Source of the DNA: Septoria linicola
Lineage: Eukaryota; Ascomycota; Dothideomycetes; Mycosphaerellales; Mycosphaerellaceae
Length of the DNA: 64,000 nucleotides
NCBI GenBank assembly: GCA_024114885.1
Contig: CP099428.1
Location: 1,860,001 to 1,924,000, forward strand
Reading direction: 5' to 3'
The notes beneath the pieces are model-generated. The model was given only the letters and a program-made list of their open reading frames with translations, had not been told where the DNA came from and did no database searches. Shown piece after piece: positions 10,043 to 21,430 of this stretch (position 1 is the first letter of the stretch; each line of letters starts with the position of its first letter). The position numbers were made by a program, and so were the translations under genes.

Positions 10043-13000
10043 GATGAACGAGTGTGACCGCGTACTGATTGTACCAAGTATGTTGCTTTCGATGGGATTA
10101 TTCTCCGAAGACAGCGTACCGAAACAAGCCGGAAGTGTAGTGGTATGGGAAATTTGAGTTGAAACAGTCGTGATGTCCAAGGGAAGTCGACGATGGAACG
10201 GCTTTAGTATCTATATGGAGTGCTCGAGGACAGTACTCGCATTGGAACAGTGACCCGGCCTTGCGAGGCTGTCTTGAGCAGACAGCAACCAGGAACGGCT
10301 AAACAAAATCCTGAGTATGGATCCAGTCGTGGCGGCTTTGTGACCTGCACTGAAGTACCCAGACAATGCTGCATTGGTGTTTGGTGACTCTCTGCAATGG
10401 CAACCGGGAATCTGGAAGAACCTATGCACGAGATCCATATCCACCAGGATCTGCCAATAGGTTGTCATGCCTGAAAATGCAGGAGGGGAACAACAGTACT
10501 GCTGCATATTCGGCTCAGCAGCAGCCAAGCAGGTACTGCATGCATCTGTGGACCACGGTCGCGATGGCCGCGCTCGGCAAAATGAAAACAACTGAACCTC
10601 TGCAGCAAGAATTGTCGCTGAGCTCGGATCTGCCACAGGGGATCCGTCTCATCATTCAGTACCGCCGCTGAGGCAGGTCTGTACCTGCATTGCGCACCAC
10701 ATGCCTGGTTCGCAACCCCAAACAGACGCAAAAGGGCATGCTGAGTGGTCAGGGATATGCCATACAGCGTGGTATATTGGAAGATTGTGGCTTGGTTGCT
10801 GGTTGTGATCGACATCAATGCTCGGCGATTGCCCCATCTTCAGGCAAGGCACACACATGCTGGTCATGCTCCGCAACACCGCTGCTACTGCCATGCGCGA
10901 AACAGCAGGATTACGGGTATCGCGGACTTTCTCTCTTTGACGCACAGAAGAGGTGACTTACATGAAGGCTAAGCTGTATTGCATGCGCTGCGAAGGCACT
11001 ATGTCGTCTGTGAGAAGTCAATTAGATCGTCCCGTTCACGGGCGAGAAGGAAGCCAGCCATCGGCCCTGGAGGCTCCCCAGCAAGCGTCAAGCCATTGAA
11101 GCAAATCGACACGGCGGGTGATGTGCGCCCCTCCCGCACCCTTGAGCTAATCTCTCAGCTCTAGCGAGGGTGGAGCTGCAGGATGGCGTATTTGTCAAAT
11201 AGAGCCACTTAACATAATCCTGCAGGTGAGATTCTTCACCTGGCGAGATCGTCAGCCAATGCGAGGGGCTCGCTGCCAGATCTTTGGGATCGCAAGAGGC
11301 CCGGTGATGCAACCACAATGTTATGCAGTAGTCTCCAGAGCTTGACGGCGCCACTGCAGGCCCCGGCGTCCACGCGAAGCGCTATGGCAGCACCCGAAAG
11401 TCTGTGGCCTTACTACCACTACTGTCAAGTCCAAGAGCGTTCTCTTTGATGACTGCTTCTGCTCTCGTCAAAACCTGAGAGCTCACAGTGCATCTCTTGG
11501 CTTGCGTCGTAGTGATCTTCATTTGTCACAGCTTGACGCTGCAGAGATCATGCCAGATAGATTGCTTTGCATATGTAGTCGGCTGCAAGCAAGCAAAGAT
11601 TTGGTGTTACAGTCTGTTTCATCCACGTGAGGCAGGTGGTGAACGTACGTCGGCTCGTGGCGAGATCGCCGTCTGTCAATCATGTTCACCATGCTGGAAG
11701 AGGCTGATGCCACCAGCCGTTCCTGCCATCTGTCAAGTTACTAGACCCTCTGGCATCCCCACATTGTGCCGTCCTTCGTGCACAGCGTGGAAAGCGAGGG
11801 ACGTCTTTGCAATTGGCGGTCTTCGCTGGAGCGGAAGTCTCTGTTTTAGTCCTGGTCGTTGACCATCGCGGACTCCGTTGGCCACGCCACTGCACATACT
11901 ATGTCGCAAAGTAGATGTGGCGTGGGTCAAAACACCGTCCCGATCTCAGGTTCCGACATGCCACCCATCTAGGTTGCATGAGGCTTGCAGCATGCATGCA
12001 AATTAGCAACAACCAACCATTTGAGCATGTAGTTACAGACGCTCCGACAGCTCCCCGTGATGCACCGTGCCGCCCACCGTGCAGTGCTACTTAGTGAGCC
12101 GGACCTTGTCGAGGAGCTTAGTCGCATGATATTCATCAGGGATTCAGCCTCCGCATTTGCTGGATCTGTAATAGTTGTCAGAGAGCGCGAAGCCGAGCTA
12201 AGCTCAGCTTCTCGCGTTACAAAAACAGCAAGCTGCATTCGATTGCCGGACTTGAGGTCGCAACACGCTCAATGCGTCCCAGGTGACGCACTGGTCGAGT
12301 GGGATCGTGCCGCATGAAGGAAGAATGCTCAGCCCCGACAATAGCCGAACGGAATAGCATTGAGGAGTTCCCAATCGCATCCGAGCCTTCGCTAAGACCA
12401 AGCACGAACGCAAACCTGTATGTGTGACCACACCGAAATTTCAGTGAGTGACAGTGCAGTGGAAATAACATGTTGTGCTCGTCGGCAATGCCAGCCGGAC
12501 AGCGTCTCTGTTACACAACAGCGCTGTTCACTCCGTCCAGTACTACGATCTCTCGATCGCGGGCTAACAATGCACACTGGAGTAGCTTGACAGGCGCCAT
12601 CGACGTGGAGCGACAGATACCTCCACCGACTGACGGTAGGAACAATCGCAGGCCGGCAAAACAACTCCAGCCGGGCAGAGAGAAGTTGAAATGCGAGAGC
12701 ACTTCCGCTCATTCGATGGTGAAGAGTGTAGCAAGAAGCATGGCCGGTGATCTAGCGACATTGAGCCGAGCCGTCTAGAAATCCACATCAATACTTGAGA
12801 AATGCATGTAGCGATATGCCATGAAGTGACTTTCCATCCAGTGCGCCAGCACATCCTTCATAGCCTCCGCGAGCATCAGCATCATAGTATGATACTTTAT
12901 CACGATGCACTGCAGTTTGCCACCGCGACGGCTCACTTGATATTCCTGCGGATGGAGGAACAGCAATTCCAACCGATACCATGCCATGTTGGCCTGACAC

Positions 13001-13772
13001 AACGTTGTACAAATGCTTTGTAAGCTGATATGTGCTCGCCGCTGACGGGATTGCTCATGTACGCCAGATAAGCTTACATGGCTTCAGACAGAAAATTCGC
13101 CGTCATTGTGCAGGTCGCTCGTGTAACCAGCAAGGTCCAGACTGAGAGCTTTGCGGAGCCATGAGCAGCCACAATATCGTTCAAACGGCCGAGTTCTTCA
13201 ACGCTTCTCACCAGTTACTGCGGAGTTTAAGGTCTGTCTCAATTCCTCTGCGGTGCGAATAGCGAGATTGTTCCGCGGTGGCTGCTGGACATCGGCCTCA
13301 TCTCCTCAATGAGTATACCTCAGGAGAGGCGTTTGCCCTCGGTGCACGCTCTTGAGGCTTTCCTGTAGCATCGTGTTCCCTTGTGATCGGGTCGTGGGTT
13401 CCGTGGAATGCCATTGTTGATTGCATGTTCGCGAACCGTCCGTCTCCTGAACGCGCCCTTAACAGCCCGTCCCATGCCACCGATGCAAAAAGTGTTGGGA
13501 CGGCTGTGTTAGTTTTCCACTCACATTGGCCATCGAACCATGACAGCAGCAACAACACTCCGACAATATCGTCGGCTGCGCCAAACCGCTTTCACATGTG
13601 GTCATTACTGAGCACTCACGATGTGACATCTTTCCACGATGATATTCGCCTCCAGAATGCTTGAGAGGAGATCGTGACGCTGGTCCACCGTTCTGCCTCC
13701 GCACGCGGCCGGTCAACCATTGCTGAGGTCGTTGTACCCGTCCGGCATGACTAGCTCAGAGTCTGGCCACAG
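10043..13772. other. Gene-poor stretch
   Basis: About 3.7 kb on both strands contains only short overlapping frames without recognisable motifs or consistent splice-linked coding. Base composition is ordinary, unlike the RIP block. The right end must contain the first exon and promoter of the regulator at 13773-15809, which I could not place. A short inverted repeat lies at 12186-12216. Confidence 0.5.
12186..12216. repeat. Short inverted repeat
   Basis: The left arm at 12186-12199 (CGCGAAGCCGAGCT) pairs with the right arm at 12201-12216, allowing a 2-nt bulge and one mismatch, around a one-base centre. It lies in the gene-poor stretch with no visible gene to terminate, so its function is unknown. 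Confidence 0.5.
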
Positions 13773-15809
13773 CACGTCGATGCCATATACACGTGCCAAG
13801 TCTGTGCCAGAAGGAAAGTCCGCTGCGACAAGTCTATCCCAAAGTGTTCGAGCTGCCGCAAAAGCGACCTTGATTGCTTCTATCAGTCACCAGCTCCTCG
13901 CAAGCGTAAGCGCCACGCGGACGAGGAGACTCTTCAGCAACTAGCTAAATACGAGCGGATACTGAAGGAGAATAACTTACTCCCCGTTGCGTTGGCGCCT
14001 AACGTTACGCTTACCTCTGATGTCGGTCGGGTCCAGCCGCCTGTCACTTTTCGGCTAGGCCAGAGCGCAACCTCTGACAGTGGCAGGTTCGTGTCTGAAG
14101 CTGGGCAATACCGCTACATGAGTAGTAACCTCTGGGACAACATTGGAGAAGAGAAAGTTCATCAGACACCCGACGAAGAGGATGTTCACTCATCTGCGCC
14201 GGCTGCCATTACTGGTCATGCTGGAGATCCGTTCTCAATGGCATTGACTGGTCCTGCTCAGAGCCTTCTCCAGTACCATCCAAGCCACGCACATGCACGC
14301 TTACTGTGGCGTGCGCACGTTGAGAACGTGGAACCGCTCTGCAAGATACTTCATGTTCCTACTGTCTCCGACATGCTGGCCAGATGTTCATCGAATCCAG
14401 CAGTGGCCACCAAAGCCGAGGAATGTCTACTGTTTGCAGTCTACCACTTTGCCATCTTGTCACTGGAGGACGCCGAATGCATGATCCAGTTCGGAGCATC
14501 TCGGTCGACTCTACTGCAGAGGTATCACTTTTGCGTCCGGCAGGCCTTAGTGACTGCAGGCTTCCTCAAGACCGCGGAGATGATGATCATGCAGGCGTAT
14601 GTGCTGTTTCTCCTCTCCTGCCGTTCGCACTATGACCCGCCTACCTTCTGGATCCTGACAGGCGTCGCAGTCCGCATCGCACAGCGCATGGGCCTTCACA
14701 GAGACGGCGAGGCGGCAGCCCTGCCTCCCTTTGAAGTGCAAATGCGACGCAGGCTGTTCTACCAGATCATACCCCTCGATGGCATGGCTAGTAGAGAGTC
14801 AGGTGTAGGCATTGGTCTCTTGCCAGATCAATTTGACACACTTCCGCCTACAAGTGTGAATGACAGCGAGCTATGGCCGTCCATGACAACGCAACCCGTC
14901 GCTCACAAAGGTGCAACAGAGATGGTCTTCTGCCTCGCACGAGCATACATTGGAAGGTCTTTCAATGCATCCAAGCAGTTCAAGGATGACGAAGCTGTCC
15001 ATCGCATGATTGCGAAGACCGAAGACGAAGTCGAAGACATGTACCTGCGATACTGTGAATTTGCTAACCCACTCCATTTGCTTACCAACCTTGCTACAAG
15101 GTCAGCGCTCAATGCCATGCGGCTCCGGATTCGATTACCAAGACTCAACGACAGACCAGATACAGAAGAACACCAGCGTGAGCGTTTGCAGCTATCAGTG
15201 AAGATCTTAGACACAGATGCCGCAGCACATTCACATTCAAATTTGAAGAAGTATATGTGGTACATTCGACCTTTCTTCGCATGGGTCAGTCGCTCCTTCC
15301 CCAATCTATCCGAATGTCGCGCACTGACAGAAAAGCAGGGAACATGGGACTCTCTGATATCAGTCCTATCTGCTCTTCCACAGCGTAATTCACTATCACG
15401 ATCAGAAACAGATAACCTATGGGAGAAAGTGCAGGCCATATATACTAACCACGACGAAACACTCAAGCTGAAGCAGCCACTTCAGGTCGCCATCGGTCGC
15501 TTGACGCTCAAGGCGTGGGATGCCAATCCACCTTCTGCGAGCACGCCTGAGCCAGAATTTATTGCTGCTTTCCGGGCTTCGAAGAGTTATCAGTATCGCA
15601 AGAAGCACAACGCAGGCCATAGCAATGATGTTAGAGTGCCCGGCGAGCCCAAGAGTGATGTGTCAGCTCCTGCTGAGAACGATAACGCTGTCGAGGTGGA
15701 CCAGTCACCGAATTTCGGTTTTGATTTTGGCGATTTGCTGGATAATGACAATATGGATTGGGTGTTTTGGGATAACTTGATCAAGGACTATCAGGCACAA
15801 GGCAGCTAG
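13773..15809 (+). CDS. Zn2Cys6 transcription factor with Fungal_trans domain (5-prime end unresolved)
   Basis: The frame is continuous from a likely splice acceptor (CCACAG ending at 13772) to the stop at 15809, about 678 residues. It opens with a complete zinc cluster, CQVCARRKVRCDKS then KCSSC and LDC, Cys spacing 2-6-6-2-6. A basic linker (RKRKRHADEE) and a short heptad-like helix (LQQLAKYERILKEN) follow. From about residue 177 to 400 the Fungal_trans region contains LTGVAVRIAQRMGLHRDGE and MRRRLFYQI. In-frame stops just upstream of 13773 mean the start codon lies in an earlier, unplaced exon. It is probably a nuclear regulator. It is tail-to-tail with the MmgE/PrpD gene, with only 48 bp between the stops, which hints at but does not prove a functional link. 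Confidence 0.85.
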   Translation, partial: HVDAIYTCQVCARRKVRCDKSIPKCSSCRKSDLDCFYQSPAPRKRKRHADEETLQQLAKYERILKENNLLPVALAPNVTLTSDVGRVQPPVTFRLGQSATSDSGRFVSEAGQYRYMSSNLWDNIGEEKVHQTPDEEDVHSSAPAAITGHAGDPFSMALTGPAQSLLQYHPSHAHARLLWRAHVENVEPLCKILHVPTVSDMLARCSSNPAVATKAEECLLFAVYHFAILSLEDAECMIQFGASRSTLLQRYHFCVRQALVTAGFLKTAEMMIMQAYVLFLLSCRSHYDPPTFWILTGVAVRIAQRMGLHRDGEAAALPPFEVQMRRRLFYQIIPLDGMASRESGVGIGLLPDQFDTLPPTSVNDSELWPSMTTQPVAHKGATEMVFCLARAYIGRSFNASKQFKDDEAVHRMIAKTEDEVEDMYLRYCEFANPLHLLTNLATRSALNAMRLRIRLPRLNDRPDTEEHQRERLQLSVKILDTDAAAHSHSNLKKYMWYIRPFFAWVSRSFPNLSECRALTEKQGTWDSLISVLSALPQRNSLSRSETDNLWEKVQAIYTNHDETLKLKQPLQVAIGRLTLKAWDANPPSASTPEPEFIAAFRASKSYQYRKKHNAGHSNDVRVPGEPKSDVSAPAENDNAVEVDQSPNFGFDFGDLLDNDNMDWVFWDNLIKDYQAQGS

Positions 15810-15857
15810 GCTTTGGTGTGCAAATACTTGTGCGTCGATCCGCATATACATACCCCG

Positions 15858-17231
15858 TCATAGACGTCTCAAGATCTCTCCGACATCGTCCGCTTCTCCC
15901 AATCCCCAGGCCAGCGCACTGGCCTCGCCTGCAGCCTCTCTCCTAAGCACCAGACCACATTGATCTAGAAACTTATCGCTGAGGTCAGAGTCTGTCATCG
16001 GCTTCTCCAGTGAGCCAACAGCGTGCTCTACGTGCTTGTCCAGTATTTTCCCGTTTCTCAGACGTACAGTCATGTAAGCCTCATCTGGCTTTATGTCCTC
16101 GCCGATGCGCGCGTTGACCCTGTCTCTCAGAGTGATGACTTGGGCGCTCGTCACAAGAGCGTCGTCGTATTGTGCAGGACCAGCTTTGCCAAAGAGCAGA
16201 CCAACAGCTGCTCCGTGGAAGACAGAGAATTTGCCTTCCAGTCCGTCTTTTGGTGTGCGTTTTGAGGTGAGTTCGAGCACGAGAGGATGGACTTTGATGT
16301 CGACACTCTGTATGTCTTCGATGTTGACATTTCTTGCCTGAAAGTCGTGATGAAGCTGTATAGCAGCATCGATCGCAGGATGACACACAATGCCGCACGG
16401 AAAGGGCTTGAATGCATTCTTCTCAATCTCCCATGTCTGGCCCAGACCATCTGGACTTTCCAAAGTGCAGAACCTATCGAGTTGTGGCTTGTGCTCCGAA
16501 GAGCCAATCACTACATTCGCCCATCCGCGGTTCGCTTCCAGCGCGGACTCACTGGACGTGAAGCCTTTGCTGGCAAGCTGAGCTGCGAGGAGACCATTCT
16601 GGGCAGCACGACCAACGTGGAAGGCTTTGGTGTCGGAGCCAAACATCTCACGTAGGCCGGTGACTTGAGTGGCGGCGATTCCAATTGCGTGAGCAGTCTG
16701 ATTTTCCGTAAGCTCCATGAGCTTCGCAACGGCGACTGCGGCGCCGATTGAGCCTGTTGACGAGGTGATGTGCCAGCCAATGTCATAATGCGAAGGCCAG
16801 ACTGCAAGGCCCAGTTTGCAGGATGTTTCGATGCCGATGATCAATGCTGTAATCAGGTCCGAGCCTGTGATTGGACTTTCGCATCGTTCGGCGTAGGCCA
16901 GAGCAGCAGATGCGACTGGGCCTGTCGGATGTATTATGGTCGAAAGATGTGTATCATCGTAGTCGTGAACGTGAGAGGCGATGCCATTGAGGAGTGCAGC
17001 GTGTTGTGAATCTGTTCTTAGTGATTCACGATTGCCGAAAACAGTACTCGTAGGCTTGCCAAAGAAGTCTGACAGACTATCCTTGACTTTAGACACTGTA
17101 AGGTGATTGCAACCGCCAACGGCACAGCCAATGTAGTTGTAAAGCGATCTGGACGCTGCTTGTCGAACCGTTTGAGGTATAGCATGAGGTCCGAGACCCG
17201 TCGCCCAAGTAGCGATTGTCTTGGTTGTCAT
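15858..17231 (-). CDS. MmgE/PrpD family protein (cis-aconitate decarboxylase / 2-methylcitrate dehydratase-like)
   Basis: An intronless frame from the ATG at 17231 gives 457 residues, the normal length for the family. Landmarks are the N-terminal helical RQAASRSLYNYIGCAVGG, the HVHDYDDTHLSTIIHPTGPV block that contributes active-site Asp and His, GSDTKAFHVGRAAQNG, and FKPFPCGIVCHPAID. Members include 2-methylcitrate dehydratase and cis-aconitate decarboxylase, which forms itaconate. The sequence alone does not choose between them. No mitochondrial presequence is obvious. The neighbouring regulator at 13773-15809 is a candidate pathway regulator (inference). Confidence 0.85.
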   Translation of the reverse strand: MTTKTIATWATGLGPHAIPQTVRQAASRSLYNYIGCAVGGCNHLTVSKVKDSLSDFFGKPTSTVFGNRESLRTDSQHAALLNGIASHVHDYDDTHLSTIIHPTGPVASAALAYAERCESPITGSDLITALIIGIETSCKLGLAVWPSHYDIGWHITSSTGSIGAAVAVAKLMELTENQTAHAIGIAATQVTGLREMFGSDTKAFHVGRAAQNGLLAAQLASKGFTSSESALEANRGWANVVIGSSEHKPQLDRFCTLESPDGLGQTWEIEKNAFKPFPCGIVCHPAIDAAIQLHHDFQARNVNIEDIQSVDIKVHPLVLELTSKRTPKDGLEGKFSVFHGAAVGLLFGKAGPAQYDDALVTSAQVITLRDRVNARIGEDIKPDEAYMTVRLRNGKILDKHVEHAVGSLEKPMTDSDLSDKFLDQCGLVLRREAAGEASALAWGLGEADDVGEILRRL

Positions 17232-17425
17232 CTCGCCTGCCAGGTTTCGTACGCATCAGAATCGATGCGCCACCGATAGTGCTGTCGAGACTTGTTCGTG
17301 TCCGAATTGAGTAGCTTCGAAGTTGCTTGGCCGAAGTCGGTCGCTTGAAGCTACAGTTTGACGTCGCAAGCCTGATCTACAGGCCACTTCTTCCGTGGGA
17401 TGCATAACGAAGCAGTCGCACGTAC

Positions 17426-18382
17426 TCACGAAGCTTTGCCTTTCAACCTTGATGATGAGCGAGTGCCAGTGCTTCTTACTCTTCCGGCTTTGGCTGTACC
17501 TGCTGGCTTCTTCTCCTTCTTGTCTCCACTGGGCGTTTTCGAAGCAGATGACTGCTTTGCCTTTTTCGTTGGAGGTGGAGTCGTTTCATCGATATCAACG
17601 CCAGCACGTTTCTTGGCCATCTTCTCGAGGATAGTTGCACGGTCTGAAGCTTGGCCGACCACAGTCACCTCGCTCGCCCTAGCACTTCTGCCTTTCTCTG
17701 TACATCGTACACCAAGCACGAAGGCAGTCTTCTCGATGTTAGCAGCAGGCCAACCGTGCTTGTTGCGCACTTCTTGAACTTTGCTATATAGCTCAAGATA
17801 CTCCTTGGGTGTGTATTTGATCGACCTGTCCCAGCCTTTGCCTTTGCCCTCCTCCCAGAAAGCCCAGCGGAACAGCTCGTCGGAGAAGAATGGCACCTGA
17901 TCTGGAAATGCGACACTTAGCAACAAGCTAGCTGTTGCTGGTCCAATTCCTTTGAGAGTGGATAGCTCCGCCAGAGATGACTTGACGTTCTCCGGGCTGC
18001 CATCAAAAGAGGCGAAGGCAGCTGCAGTCGTCTTTTCAACAACGTCTGGAGGATTCGACTGTACGAGCTGCTTGAGTTTGGGCCGAAATGTGCCATGAGC
18101 CAGCTTCCAGTCGACCAAAACGACCACTTCAGTCTTGCCTAGCTGAGCCTCGTCCTTCACCTTGCGTGCTGCTATGGTCTGAGGTATTTGTGTATACCTG
18201 CGGAACTCATACTCGGATGCTCTGGCTGGCACAACATGCGGGTAGTGTTCGAGTAGGCCGGCAAAGACTTCTGTGGTGATGGCATCAATGCGATGACCGT
18301 CTTCTAGTGACATGTTGGGGATATGTGCAGCTTGTGGCCACTGAGTGAAAGTGGACGCGTTCCTGGACGCGTTGTACGGCAT
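17426..18382 (-). CDS. Helix-hairpin-helix domain protein, conserved fungal type
   Basis: The ATG at 18382 gives 318 residues. A clear helix-hairpin-helix motif (LSTLKGIGPATASLLLSVAF) lies at about residues 134-153. It is followed by FFSDELFRWAFWEEGKGKGW, a layout recalling the base-excision glycosylase fold. I do not see the Cys4 iron-sulfur cluster or a confident catalytic Lys/Asp, so glycosylase activity is not claimed. The C-terminal 80 residues are Lys/Ser-rich and probably disordered, with basic clusters (TKKAKQ, DKKEKKP, SSSRLKG) suitable for nuclear targeting and nucleic acid binding. The frame is open upstream, but no earlier ATG is in frame. Confidence 0.7.
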   Translation of the reverse strand: MPYNASRNASTFTQWPQAAHIPNMSLEDGHRIDAITTEVFAGLLEHYPHVVPARASEYEFRRYTQIPQTIAARKVKDEAQLGKTEVVVLVDWKLAHGTFRPKLKQLVQSNPPDVVEKTTAAAFASFDGSPENVKSSLAELSTLKGIGPATASLLLSVAFPDQVPFFSDELFRWAFWEEGKGKGWDRSIKYTPKEYLELYSKVQEVRNKHGWPAANIEKTAFVLGVRCTEKGRSARASEVTVVGQASDRATILEKMAKKRAGVDIDETTPPPTKKAKQSSASKTPSGDKKEKKPAGTAKAGRVRSTGTRSSSRLKGKAS

Positions 18383-18707
18383 ACTATATCGATGGAAATT
18401 GAGACTAGGCAGGAGATCGGCGGATGCCTTCGTCACTTCCCGCGCCCACTCACGTCGACGTCTGTGTGCTGTGCTCCCTGCCTCCTGCCGCCAACAAGGT
18501 GCAGGCACTACTATCGCTCTTGCTTTCCCACGCCTGTTGAGCGGACTGACGATGCAGAATTTGCTGAGGCCCTACCCGTGGCACTTCCCCTCGCAAGCAC
18601 ACGCATGCACCACATGAGATGATCACCGAATGAGCAGCACGTGAAGCGGCCGATGTGCATTTGTTCCTGCATAAGCTCATATTCGAGCTCTCTCCTCACT
18701 CACCGAC

Positions 18708-21148
18708 ATGAAGATCAGGAAGTGCAAGCAGACTCCAGTATGTTTGGATGGGAAAGACAGACTTGAAGAGCTACCATCTCCTGCAATGAATCCAGCAAAT
18801 GCGGGCCGGCCTCTGAGCCAGCAGCTGCACCAAACCATCGATGTCGACGATATGCCCCTCTCGACTCTGCCCAGCCACTCTAGACAGCCGTATGTGCCCA
18901 AGCCATCCATTTCGACTGATGTGAAGCATGGCAAAGCTCGAATGCACGAAGATGAACCCTCGATAGCACAAGTACAGCAGTATGCGCAGATGCGATCACG
19001 GCCAAGTGCCGATAGCTCCGAGGCTTCCAGACCTGGTCGGAACGATTACGATGGGCCACGGAGCAGCAAGAGGCGTAGATTGAGTGTCGAAAGACACGAA
19101 AATATATGGGAAGGTGCTGAAGACGTGAAGATGCTCAATAAGGTTTGTGGAGGCGCCTACGTGTGCAGCTTGAGCGGTTGTATTGACTCTCTGTAGGCAT
19201 ATCGAGCGGCAGAAGACGCCCTTGATATGAAAGATGCCGAACTTGCTTCACTCCGGCAAGAGCTTGTCCATGCGAGGACGAGTTATGAGCGCAAGGAATC
19301 GGAGCTTCGGCAAGATCTCCTTTTCCGCCATATCATTGCCCGGGAACAGGCTACTCGTGACCACGAGAAAGAGAAGATCAGCTTGCACCGCCTCATCACT
19401 TTTCTCAAGGGAGACCACGAAAAGAATATCGAGAAACTCGAGGAGGACCACCGGACTGCTTTGACCAAGGAGCAGGCTCGGACACAGGATGCTCTGGCTC
19501 AAGCGGTGAAGCAAAAGCAGCTCGCACAACAGCGGGAGACTACTGCCTTCATGCAGATTCAGCACATGAACACTGTTATGGAACATGCCAATGCGCTCTC
19601 GAAGACGTACGAGGGAGACTTGACGGAGCTACAGCGTATCAACATTGAGGTAGGTGATGATTCAACTTTCGTCCCTCTCTTCGCGTTCTGTTCACTAACA
19701 TGCCACAGGAACTGGAAGAGCGTGAACGAGACCATTTAGGACTACCACCGGCTTACGACTCGTTGCAAGACATCAAAGGCTATCGCACGCCGTATGAAGC
19801 TGCCAGACATCGAGATGCTGGTGATCTAGACCTGGACACCATCGAAGCGACGATTACCAAGACTTTTATGCGGCAGCTACAGGCTGCAAATTGTGCCTCG
19901 CTTGCATTACGTGAACACGCTGATCGCGCAAAGGCAGCCGGATCTGGATCACTTCTTTATCATAAAGCAATGCTTGCATTCGCCAACGCTTGCATGGATC
20001 TGCGCAAACTCTACGATCATGCGATCGAAAGGAAGACTGACACAGACAAATCTCAGAGCACGGCTGAAAGTAGTCCGTCCTCGGTCCGCAGATTACCCTC
20101 TCTGTTGAGCGTTACGCCTCCCACTGCAGGCAGCAAAGCTATAGCGAAGCTGCCTAGCCTTTCGGATCTGGGTCTCCCCGCCTTCAAGACGAAAGAAGCG
20201 CAGACGAATGATACTCCAATGTGTGAACATCCAGTTGATCTGTTCATGCGATTCGATCGGCCTTCTCGTAACAAGAGCATGTCAGTCGCCGAGGTCGCTC
20301 ACTCGAAGGCAACAATCGCAGTGGCCGATCGAATCTCGTACATCATGTACGATCTTTGCACTCATATCTTCGCAGCGCTGGATGTACGCGAACACGGCTC
20401 GGAGAGGCTTTGTCATAGTCGATGTGCTCGCCTCGGAACATGGTTACGCCTTGCCGATGATGCTCTTCTGCAATGCCTGAAACGGAGACTGGAGGCTACA
20501 GTCGTGGAAGAACTCCGACCTCAGTGCTTTGATTCCACAGTATCATGCTCAAAATGTGCGTCCGAGCATTGTGGAGGCTACTGCTTACGATTGCAAATGT
20601 TAAGCTATAACATCAACAAGCTCAAGGCCGTACGGCGTGGCTTCGATAAGATATCGAGTCCCACGCGTGCTGGTATGTACTTCACCGATACATGGCACTG
20701 GCTGAAGGACACACTGGAGAACGAGAGACAGATCTCAGCGAACATCCTCCTGCCCCCTACGCGACAGCCTACACCGGAGATGACTGAAGAAGAAATGGCT
20801 CTAGCCATTCAGCATTCTGCGCTGGACCCTGCAACGGCTGCTGCGCGAGAGGCCATTCGGCAACAGAGCTCAGAGGCAGAACTCGCTCAGCGGCTGCAAG
20901 CCATTCGTAATGAGCATTTTCCTCGGCCGCGGTTTGCGATACTCTCACAAATCACAAGGCCACAGCCAACTCCGACGCCTACCCCGCCTAGTACAGACGC
21001 GGCTACTGTGGCGATAAGCTTGGATACTACCATGAGTAATATTCTGGAGGGCGATAGTGCCACATCGAATCATGATACAGCTCGAGGAAATGCGATTCCT
21101 GCAGATCTGGACATTGCGTCTATACGCGATATGGGCCAGTCTGATTGA
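18708..21148 (+). CDS. Coiled-coil protein of unknown function
   Basis: Three exons are well supported: 18708-19142, 19197-19649 and 19709-21148. The introns are 54 and 59 nt, all phase 0, giving 775 residues. Exon 1 is polar, with a basic patch (SSKRRRLSVERHE) that may be a nuclear signal. Exon 2 is almost wholly coiled coil (residues about 146-296, rich in Glu, Lys, Gln and Arg). Exon 3 is partly helical and carries a short Cys/His cluster (CSKCASEHCGGYC, about residues 577-590) that may bind a metal. The tail is Pro/Thr-rich. I recognise no named domain. Similar layouts occur in fungal nuclear or cytoskeletal scaffold proteins, but nothing in the sequence fixes a role. Confidence 0.8.
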
Positions 21149-21430
21149 GACTGAGATGATGCTCGACGTGCCACAGTTAGCTTTGCCGAGCGTACGCCTA
21201 CTGAATCATCGGGCCTAGAAGCACTTTGGCGGCGAAGCGACAATGTTAGTCGAGGACGTGAGCCGTGTTAAAAACACATTCTGTTCATCTGAGAACGACG
21301 ATCAAGCTCGAGTTCGATGTAGTGACACTTATGAATATCTGCTGCAGGCACTAGACCATGTTCTCTACAAACATCTATGCACGCTTCATCGATGTAGACT
21401 GTCTGCCGCGTCTTCTCTAACTCTCAATTC

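Noticed and set aside
13720..13944. 74-codon frame starting MLRSLYPSG
   Set aside because: It overlaps the zinc-cluster coding frame in a different phase; the Cys pattern shows which frame is real.
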